This document shows positions 1-5,226 of a stretch of 16,107 nucleotides of DNA, one piece after another; the first letter of the stretch is position 1, and each line of letters begins with the position of its first letter. The DNA lies in assembly GCA_900546005.1 (NCBI GenBank), contig URBJ01000047.1:1-16107 (forward strand), read 5' to 3'. The translations under genes and the position numbers were made by a program. Under the pieces are notes generated by a model, which saw nothing but the letters and a program-made list of their open reading frames with translations, was not told the origin of the DNA and ran no database searches. Origin of the DNA: an uncultured Alistipes sp. Its GTDB lineage: Bacteria; Bacteroidota; Bacteroidia; Bacteroidales; Rikenellaceae.

Positions 1-1024
1 CTGCCGGGTTGGCATAGACCATACATCCGGTTTTTCCCTCGCTGAACAGCTTGTAGGTTCCCATACCAAGCAACGAGCAGTAAACCAAATCGTAAGCCAC
101 CGGAGTCTGGCAACGTACCTCGTAACCGATCTCTACCGGACGTGACTTAACCTTGATCTTCAGTTCGGACAACTTCTTCTCGAGCATTTCATTGAAGATA
201 TGTGCTTTGGAAACCTTACCCAATTCCGGATGTCCGTGATCGTCATACGAAAAATGGATGCCCGATTTCTTGATCTCCTCGTCGCTCAACGAGTGGAACA
301 CGCCCTCCGAAATCATGGCTACACCATAATCGATACCCATGATCTTCCGTTTGATAATCGAAGAAACCACGAGGTTTACGATCTTCTCAACGGTAATTTC
401 GGTCTTGTTGAACATCTCGGGAATAACGATCATCGGATAGTGGCAAGCCGTTCCGATACCGAAAGCCAAGTGTCCGGCCGAACGTCCCATCGCTGCTACG
501 ACAAACCAGTTTCCGCTGGTACGTGCATCCGTATATACGGTACGTCCGATAATCGAACCCATATCCTTAGCCGACTGATAGCCAAAGGTAGGCGATCCGG
601 CAGGAAGCGGAAGGTCGTTATCGATCGTTTTGGGAACGTGGATGTTGGCGATCGGATAGTGTTTAGCTGCCAAGAATTTGGCAATCCGGTTAGCCGTAGA
701 GGCCGTATCGTCACCTCCGACAGTCACCAACAATTTGATATTATTCTTCGTAAACAGTTCCAGATTGAAATCCTCTTCGAAGTTTTTGTCCGAAGGTTTG
801 AAGCGGCTCATCGTCAGGAACGATCCGCCACGATTGAAAATATCATCTGCCAACAGGAAATCGATCTCCGTAATACGCGGCGTTTTCGTAAACAGCGCAG
901 AGTATCCGCAGTGCAAACCGAGCACCCGATATCCGTGTTTCAAAAAAGTTTTAGCCACGCTACCCACTACCGTGTTCATTCCGGGAGCAGGGCCGCCTCC
1001 TGTCAAAATTGCAATTGCATCCAT
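1..1024 (-). CDS. pfp: 6-phosphofructokinase, PPi-type active site (C-terminus outside window)
   Basis: The enzyme phosphorylates fructose 6-phosphate to fructose 1,6-bisphosphate in cytosolic glycolysis. The minus strand is open from the ATG at 1024-1022 to the window edge, giving 341 codons, so the C-terminus is missing. Visible motifs are the phosphate-donor loop GGGPAPGMN (residues 9-17), GGDDT (103-107), PKTIDND with the catalytic Asp (131-137), MGR (179-181), SEG (239-241) and the late sugar-phosphate block ending TPVAYD (307-312). In ATP-dependent bacterial enzymes the second motif is GGDGS and the third PGTIDND. The Asp and Lys seen here at those two places are the known signature of pyrophosphate-dependent enzymes, so PPi is the likelier donor and the reaction would be reversible. 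That is a motif inference. The gene follows the flavodiiron gene on the same strand after a 113-base gap that holds a possible promoter, so it is probably transcribed separately. Family assignment is secure; donor choice is less so. Confidence 0.93.
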   Translation of the reverse strand, partial: MDAIAILTGGGPAPGMNTVVGSVAKTFLKHGYRVLGLHCGYSALFTKTPRITEIDFLLADDIFNRGGSFLTMSRFKPSDKNFEEDFNLELFTKNNIKLLVTVGGDDTASTANRIAKFLAAKHYPIANIHVPKTIDNDLPLPAGSPTFGYQSAKDMGSIIGRTVYTDARTSGNWFVVAAMGRSAGHLAFGIGTACHYPMIVIPEMFNKTEITVEKIVNLVVSSIIKRKIMGIDYGVAMISEGVFHSLSDEEIKKSGIHFSYDDHGHPELGKVSKAHIFNEMLEKKLSELKIKVKSRPVEIGYEVRCQTPVAYDLVYCSLLGMGTYKLFSEGKTGCMVYANPA

Positions 1025-1055
1025 TGTTCGTTTCTTTTAAAGTTTAAGTTCTCAG

Positions 1056-1101
1056 TTTTCGGGTCGCAAGGACCGTCTTTCAAATTTATACGACCCAAAA
1101 A
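1056..1101 (-). promoter_or_regulatory. Possible phosphofructokinase promoter inside an inverted repeat
   Basis: Reading the minus strand, TAAATTTG (1088-1081) fits the Bacteroidetes -7 consensus TAnnTTTG. No good TTTG -33 box lies at the usual spacing. The -7 box sits between imperfect inverted-repeat arms: on the plus strand TTTTCGGGTCG (1056-1066) and CGACCCAAAAA (1091-1101). The start codon is about 57 bases downstream of the -7 box. The arms could be an operator, or could be chance in a short intergenic region. Confidence 0.4.
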
Positions 1102-1137
1102 TACAATTATTTTTCAATATTTTTAACAATCCGGGGC

Positions 1138-2349
1138 TTATTTCTCACCGCAAATCTCCTTGCCGAGCAGACGTCCGGCCATCGCCTCAGCCAGCGCATC
1201 GCATGCCACCAACTTATCCGCAACGGTACGTCCCTGAATCTCCACGGCCGGAACCACCTGTTCCCAGCCGATCTCATCGGCGAAGACCTTCAGATTTTTC
1301 ACGCCACCGCCATTCCAACTGAAGGTACCGAACAGGCCGAGCAACTTGTTTTTAACCCCCATGTGCAACAATTCGCGTGTCAGGTTCTCCATCAGCGGAA
1401 ACATCTGAAGATTATAGGCACAACTACCCAAGACGACACCCCGATACCGCCAGATATCGTTGATCAGATAGGAGATATGGGTCTTGGAGGCATCGTGCAC
1501 CCGGATTGATTTCACTCCGTTATCAGCCAATCCCGTAGCAATGTAATCGGCCATCCGAGCCGTATTGCCATACATCGACGCATAGATCACGACTGCACCC
1601 GCCTCGGCCTCATAGCGGCTCCACCGGTCGTACAGTCCGATCACCCGCGACGGATCGCTTCGCCACACCAAACCGTGCAGCGGACAGATCGTCCGCACCT
1701 CAATCGTCGACAGACGGGCCAGAGCTTTCTGCACCATCGAGCTGTATTTCCCGACGATATTCGAATAGTACCGACGCATCTCCTCCTCGTACATCGCAAA
1801 GTCGACCTGATCGTCGTAGTGGCCTCCGTCGAGTGCCCCGAACATACCGAACGCATCGCCCGAGAAGAGCACTCCGTCGGTCGTATCATAGGAAACCATC
1901 GTTTCGGGCCAATGCACCCACGGGGTGAAAACAAATTTCAACTTGTGGTGTCCCAAATCGAGCGTATCGCCATCCTTCACTTCGACGAAATTGTCGCTGC
2001 ATCCGAAGTAGGCGCTCAGCACCTTGAAGGTCTTGGCGTTTCCGACAATCTTCACATCCGGGAACTGACGGATCAGCTCACCGATTTCGCTCGAGTGATC
2101 CAACTCCATGTGGTGTACGACCAGATAATCGAGCTGGCGACCGTCCAGCACCTCCTTGATCCAATCCATATAAAAGCCGTCGGAACCCGATTCGACCGTA
2201 TCCATCAACGCACACTTCTCATCGCGAATCAGATATGAATTATACGATACGCCATAAGGAAGCGGCCACATATTTTCGAACAGATTTTTCCGACGATCGT
2301 TGACACTCTTCCAATAGATGTCATTTCCGATCCGTTGCTTGTTTCCCAT
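1138..2349 (-). CDS. Class A flavodiiron protein (O2/NO reductase)
   Basis: A cytosolic scavenging enzyme that reduces O2 to water or NO to N2O in anaerobes, usually taking electrons from rubredoxin. The 403-residue length is typical of the two-domain class A form. The N-terminal metallo-beta-lactamase-like half carries the diiron ligand pattern H80-x-E82-x-D84-H85, then H146 (in WVHWPET), D165 (in SGDAFG) and H225 (in CPLHG). The C-terminal half is a flavodoxin domain starting near residue 250, with an FMN phosphate loop SMYGNT (258-263) and a second flavin-contact region around GTFSWNGGG (341-349). No rubredoxin or flavin-reductase domain is fused on, so the electron donor is encoded elsewhere. 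All expected metal ligands are present, so it should be active. The preference for O2 or NO cannot be read from sequence alone. It is divergent from the DUF4294 gene, and its leader holds a strong stem-loop. Confidence 0.95.
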   Translation of the reverse strand: MGNKQRIGNDIYWKSVNDRRKNLFENMWPLPYGVSYNSYLIRDEKCALMDTVESGSDGFYMDWIKEVLDGRQLDYLVVHHMELDHSSEIGELIRQFPDVKIVGNAKTFKVLSAYFGCSDNFVEVKDGDTLDLGHHKLKFVFTPWVHWPETMVSYDTTDGVLFSGDAFGMFGALDGGHYDDQVDFAMYEEEMRRYYSNIVGKYSSMVQKALARLSTIEVRTICPLHGLVWRSDPSRVIGLYDRWSRYEAEAGAVVIYASMYGNTARMADYIATGLADNGVKSIRVHDASKTHISYLINDIWRYRGVVLGSCAYNLQMFPLMENLTRELLHMGVKNKLLGLFGTFSWNGGGVKNLKVFADEIGWEQVVPAVEIQGRTVADKLVACDALAEAMAGRLLGKEICGEK

Positions 2350-2389
2350 AATTTTTATCTATCTTTAATCAACAACAACTCTTCCATTC

Positions 2390-2428
2390 AAACGGCATTC
2401 CATACTTTTCCGGTATAAATCGCCGTTT
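2390..2428 (-). other. Stem-loop in the leader of the flavodiiron gene
   Basis: A 39-base near-perfect hairpin. Arms AAACGGC / GCCGTTT (7 bp), ATT / AAT (3 bp) and ATAC / GTAT (4 bp) are separated only by one- or two-base internal loops and close on a 7-base loop (2406-2412). If transcription of the flavodiiron gene starts just after its -7 box, the hairpin sits near the 5' end of that mRNA and about 40 bases before the start codon. On the plus strand it is followed by a T-rich run (2426-2441), so it could instead stop antisense transcripts leaving the flavodiiron gene. Confidence 0.6.
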
Positions 2429-2434
2429 TATTTT

Positions 2435-2442
2435 TAATTTTG
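2435..2442 (+). promoter_or_regulatory. -7 element of the DUF4294 gene
   Basis: TAATTTTG matches TAnnTTTG and lies about 30 bases before the ATG at 2473, a normal distance for a short leader. The -33 region is T-rich but has no clean TTTG at standard spacing. Confidence 0.5.
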
Positions 2443-2450
2443 CAAAGATA
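2443..2450 (-). promoter_or_regulatory. -7 element of the flavodiiron gene
   Basis: Minus-strand TATCTTTG is a perfect TAnnTTTG match. It directly abuts the rightward -7 element, forming TAATTTTGCAAAGATA on the plus strand. It predicts a leader of about 85-90 bases that includes the stem-loop at 2390-2428. No TTTG -33 box is visible at standard spacing. Confidence 0.5.
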
Positions 2451-2472
2451 GTGATTTAATTCGATACCGGTT

Positions 2473-3063
2473 ATGAGCATTCGCTTCTTGTTGCGGTTTA
2501 TTCTCATTCTGTTACCTCTGTCGGGTGCCACACAGACCCGAATAGAATACGGTATTGCCCGGAGAGTCGTACGACAAAACGACACGGCTATTCTGATTCA
2601 GATGAAGCCCGTATTCGTTTTCGGAGGGAAGACCAAAGCAAAGGCCAACGCCACCCGGAAGATGTACTCACGACTGATCTATAACCTGAAAATCGTCTAC
2701 CCGATCGCACAGGAGGCCAACGCCACGCTCAAGGCCATGGAGCGCCGCATGGCCGAACTGCCTACCGAAAAAGAGAAACAGGAGTTCGTAAAGGGCATGG
2801 AGCGGGCGCTGAAAAGGCAATATACCCCTGTTCTTAAAAACATGACCCTATCGCAGGGCAAGCTGTTGATCAAGCTGATCGACCGCGAAACCGAACACAC
2901 CTCATACGATCTGGTCAAACAGCTTCGGGGCGGATTTCGAGCCTTTTTCTGGCAGGGAGTCGCCAAAATCTTCGGAGCGAACCTCAAAGATACCTACGGC
3001 GAATTCGGTGAAGATCAGTACATCGAAGACCTGATTATGCTCTACGAAGCCGGATTGCTTTAG
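2473..3063 (+). CDS. DUF4294 family protein, probably exported
   Basis: A 196-residue protein of a Bacteroidetes-specific family of unknown function. Residues 1-20 look like a signal peptide: a short basic start, a hydrophobic stretch (FLLRFILILLPLSG), then small residues. The body shows the conserved family pattern: a KMYSRLIYNLKIVYP-like block (63-77), a long charged helical stretch (about 81-118) and the signature SQGKLLIKLIDRET (127-140), followed by SYDLVKQLRGGFRAFFWQ (144-161), FGANLKDTY (167-175) and an acidic end. The absence of transmembrane segments after the leader suggests a soluble periplasmic protein. It is one of only two plus-strand genes here and shares its promoter region with the flavodiiron gene. 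It ends 7 bases from the 3' end of the convergent deaminase gene. Family assignment rests on remembered motif order; no biochemical role can be proposed. Confidence 0.85.
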   Translation: MSIRFLLRFILILLPLSGATQTRIEYGIARRVVRQNDTAILIQMKPVFVFGGKTKAKANATRKMYSRLIYNLKIVYPIAQEANATLKAMERRMAELPTEKEKQEFVKGMERALKRQYTPVLKNMTLSQGKLLIKLIDRETEHTSYDLVKQLRGGFRAFFWQGVAKIFGANLKDTYGEFGEDQYIEDLIMLYEAGLL

Positions 3064-3070
3064 CCGTTCA

Positions 3071-3700
3071 TCAATATTCGACCTTATCCTCCTTCTCGCT
3101 CCACATCCGGAAAGCCCGCAACGCCTCGTCCCGCAACATCGGTTCACTCGGCACCGTCCGTTTCTCGGGCGCCACATCGATCTGGTCGTATATAAACGAA
3201 TCATCAAATCCGATTTCAGCGGCATCGGTCCGGTTGTTTCCGTAGTAAATTTTGGATATTCCCGCCCAATAGGCCGCTGCAAGGCACATCGGACAAGGTT
3301 CGCACGAGGTGTACAACTCACACCCCTCCAACTTGAAACTCTTTTCGGAAGAGCAGGCGGCACGTATGGCACTTACCTCGGCATGGGCCGTCGGATCGTT
3401 CAGCAACGTCACCGAATTGGATCCCCGTGCAATGATCTTCCCATCCCGCACGATAACCGCACCGAACGGTCCCCCGCCATGCTCCACACTCGAACACGAG
3501 AGCGCTATCGCCTCGCGCATAAAATCTTCCTTTGTCATATCCTCGTTCTCGTTTTTTGCTTCGTTCGTTTCCGGTTTTTCACTCTCGTGCATTTGAGTCC
3601 GATCGGCTTCCGTCCGCGCGTCACGCTCTCCGGCTCCACAACCCCAGCACATCATGCCTACGCCCACGCACAAAAATAGTTTACAAATCGCCCCTTTCAT
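3071..3700 (-). CDS. guaD: Guanine deaminase with a lipoprotein-like N-terminus
   Basis: The cytidine deaminase-fold enzyme converts guanine to xanthine and ammonia. From the ATG at 3700 the product has 209 residues. Zinc-site motifs are HAEV (His106, catalytic Glu108) and PCPMC (Cys136, Cys139), numbered from this start. The YGNNRTDAAEIGFDDSFIYD stretch and the C-terminal KVEY match GuaD-type guanine deaminases rather than tRNA deaminase TadA. The catalytic domain begins at an internal Met (codon 3538-3536), where ordinary guanine deaminases of about 155 residues start. The 54 residues before it read as a signal region (KGAICKLFLCVGVGMMCWGC), a lipobox-like WGC with Cys21, and a linker rich in Glu, Lys and Asn. 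The ORF extends further to a TTG at 3742, which is less likely to be used. AAAGGA lies a little upstream of the 3700 ATG. If the internal Met is the true start, the enzyme is cytosolic; if 3700 is used, it is probably a membrane-anchored lipoprotein. Confidence 0.88.
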   Translation of the reverse strand: MKGAICKLFLCVGVGMMCWGCGAGERDARTEADRTQMHESEKPETNEAKNENEDMTKEDFMREAIALSCSSVEHGGGPFGAVIVRDGKIIARGSNSVTLLNDPTAHAEVSAIRAACSSEKSFKLEGCELYTSCEPCPMCLAAAYWAGISKIYYGNNRTDAAEIGFDDSFIYDQIDVAPEKRTVPSEPMLRDEALRAFRMWSEKEDKVEY

Positions 3701-3791
3701 CTTTACTCTGATCCTTTTATGAAATGATCTTCTGATCTTCAAAAATCTCCATTGTCCAATTACAATACTCCCGAAAACAGCAAACTAAAAC

Positions 3792-3939
3792 CCTACGACC
3801 TGCTATATGCTCCCCGGAATCTTCCCCTCCTTCACCGGTAAGGTTCAAGGGTTCGCTCTACTCATACCCGACCTCGCCCGGACGGTTCGGCAATCGGGTC
3901 ACTCTGCCTCGAGGGCCCCGTATGCGTTAACAGCGTAGC
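3792..3939 (-). ncRNA. Candidate structured RNA, family not identified
   Basis: The region between the NamZ stop and the deaminase start contains a GC-rich block with no ORF, set in AT-richer flanks. Its ends pair: CTACG (3793-3797) with CGTAG (3934-3938), then CTG-TA with TA-CAG after a two-base bulge, extending to GC/GC near 3809/3925. Inside are CCCTC (3825-3829) with GAGGG (3911-3915) and a perfect ACCCGA/TCGGGT hairpin (3866-3871 with 3894-3899). Together these suggest a rod-like fold. The minus strand is favoured because the closing helix is then followed by GGGTTTTAGTTTG, and because a TATCTTTA box (3986-3979) lies upstream. It could be a stand-alone RNA, for example a 6S- or SRP-like one, or a leader of the deaminase mRNA. 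The stretch ACCCTTGAACCT resembles the 3' core of TPP riboswitches, but the other core elements are absent. Confidence 0.45.
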
Positions 3940-3971
3940 AAATGGGAATAGTTACCCGTGTTCCGATTCTT

Positions 3972-5204
3972 TTACTTGTAAAGATAGTACTTTTCGGCCA
4001 CAGCACGGAACCGATCTGCATCCTTGCGCCAATAGGACTGAATATCTTCAAAACGGTTGCGTTCCGAGAATTTTTTCCGGACATAATCGCTACCGGCCAC
4101 CTGATCGAGCATGCGGAAGCGACTCGAATCGGCATGAGCGAACACCGCCCGATCGGGGTAGAGTTCCGCGATCACCTGCATCACGTAGAACTGCACCTCG
4201 GAGAGAGCTGCCGCGGCCGGATCTACAACATGCAACTGGACGCCGTGCAACGTTTTCCCCTGCCCGATCGAATAGAACGGACGGGCATGGATGGGCCGGA
4301 AGATCACTCCGGGCAACGACAATCCGTTCAGCGCCTCTGCAAAGCGATCGGCATCGATCCACTCGGCCGCAAACATCTGGAACGGAATCGTGTACCCCAC
4401 GCCAATCGACATATACCCCAATTCGCCCAAAATTCCGGAAGCCGGATAGAAGAACGTACTTTTTGCCTCCGGAATATGGGGTGAAGAGGGGATCCACTCC
4501 AATCCGGTCTCTTCGTAGGTCATACCTCGTTTCCACCCCTCCATGGCAACCACATGCAGATTACAACGATGATCGAGCATTCCTTCACCGTTCAACAGCA
4601 TGGCCAACTCTCCGCACGTCAGCCCATACAGATAGGGGATCGGATACTGGCTCACAAAGCTGAAAAAGCCCTCTTCGACAATGGGGCCTTCGATCTTGTT
4701 TCCGCCCAGCGGATCGGGACGGTCCAACACGACAAATTCGACGTCGTTTTCAGCCGCAGCCTCCATTGCCAATCCCATCGTACTGATGTAGGTAAACGAC
4801 CGACAACCTATATCCTGAATATCGTAAACCAACACATCGATTCCGCTCAACATTTCGGGAGTCGGTTTCCGGGTCTTTCCGTGCAGCGAATAGACCGGTA
4901 ACCCGGTTGCCGGATCGACCTGATTATCGACGTAAGCACCGGCATGGGCATCGCCACGCACACCGTGCTCCGGACCGAACAGTGCAACCAGATTCACATT
5001 CGGCGCTTCGGCCAGAATGTCTATGGTCGATCTCAACCGATTGTCCACTCCGGTCGGATTGGTAATCAACCCCACCCGTTTTCCTTCGAGCAGTTTGAAG
5101 TTTTGCTCTTTCAACACCTCGATTCCGGTCTTGATGGTTATCGTCCGGGCCGAAACCCCGAGTGCAACCACACACGCAAAAGCGACTAACAATATTCTCT
5201 TCAT
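3972..5204 (-). CDS. namZ: Exo-beta-N-acetylmuramidase, NamZ/DUF1343 family
   Basis: DUF1343 proteins (YbbC/NamZ, glycoside hydrolase family GH171) remove terminal MurNAc from the non-reducing end of peptidoglycan fragments. This was shown for Bacillus subtilis and Tannerella forsythia members. The protein has 410 residues, the usual size. Residues 1-19 are a signal peptide (KR, hydrophobic core, cleavage after VSA), so it acts in the periplasm. Family blocks follow in order: GKRVGLITNPTGVD (41-54), FGPEHGVRG (76-84, the conserved Glu79 region), YDIQDIGCRSFTYISTM (127-143), RPDPLGG (162-168), PHIP (242-245) and TLHGVQLHV (318-326). It is the last gene of the cluster and starts 22 bases after the AmpG-like permease. 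That pairing suggests that MurNAc, or trimmed muropeptide, released here is taken up by the neighbour. No clear terminator follows it. The precise substrate is inferred from the family. Confidence 0.9.
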   Translation of the reverse strand: MKRILLVAFACVVALGVSARTITIKTGIEVLKEQNFKLLEGKRVGLITNPTGVDNRLRSTIDILAEAPNVNLVALFGPEHGVRGDAHAGAYVDNQVDPATGLPVYSLHGKTRKPTPEMLSGIDVLVYDIQDIGCRSFTYISTMGLAMEAAAENDVEFVVLDRPDPLGGNKIEGPIVEEGFFSFVSQYPIPYLYGLTCGELAMLLNGEGMLDHRCNLHVVAMEGWKRGMTYEETGLEWIPSSPHIPEAKSTFFYPASGILGELGYMSIGVGYTIPFQMFAAEWIDADRFAEALNGLSLPGVIFRPIHARPFYSIGQGKTLHGVQLHVVDPAAAALSEVQFYVMQVIAELYPDRAVFAHADSSRFRMLDQVAGSDYVRKKFSERNRFEDIQSYWRKDADRFRAVAEKYYLYK

Positions 5205-5226
5205 AAAAGCAAATTATAACAGCTAA

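Larger units (their letters stand above)
2410..2470. repeat. Inverted repeat CCGGTAT / ATACCGG flanking divergent promoters
   Basis: A perfect 7-base inverted repeat, CCGGTAT at 2410-2416 and ATACCGG at 2464-2470. Its centre (2440) falls within three bases of the centre of the paired -7 elements (2442.5). The arrangement suggests two operator half-sites serving both promoters. No regulator gene lies next to it. Confidence 0.4.

Noticed and set aside
1056..1101. Intrinsic terminator for the flavodiiron gene
   Set aside because: The arms are only 6 bp with a 24-base spacer, and in the minus direction no T-run follows the second arm.
3740..3742. TTG start of the deaminase ORF
   Set aside because: The ATG at 3700 lies immediately before a well-formed signal region with a nearby AAAGGA. 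The 14 extra residues from the TTG would put an unusually long basic stretch in front of it.
3841..3900. TPP riboswitch on the minus strand
   Set aside because: ACCCTTGAACCT and a nearby GAG resemble the TPP core, but the GCTGAGA element, the P4 stem and the expected 3' end are not present, and the downstream gene is not a thiamine gene.
3907..3918. CCTCGAGG and GGGCCC palindromes as a regulator site or mobile-element end
   Set aside because: They are short overlapping palindromes inside the GC-rich structured block, with no target-site duplication or transposase nearby.
3979..3986. TATCTTTA box in the 3' end of namZ as a firm promoter
   Set aside because: It is within coding sequence, misses the final G of the consensus and has no -33 box, so it is mentioned only as weak support for transcription of the candidate RNA.
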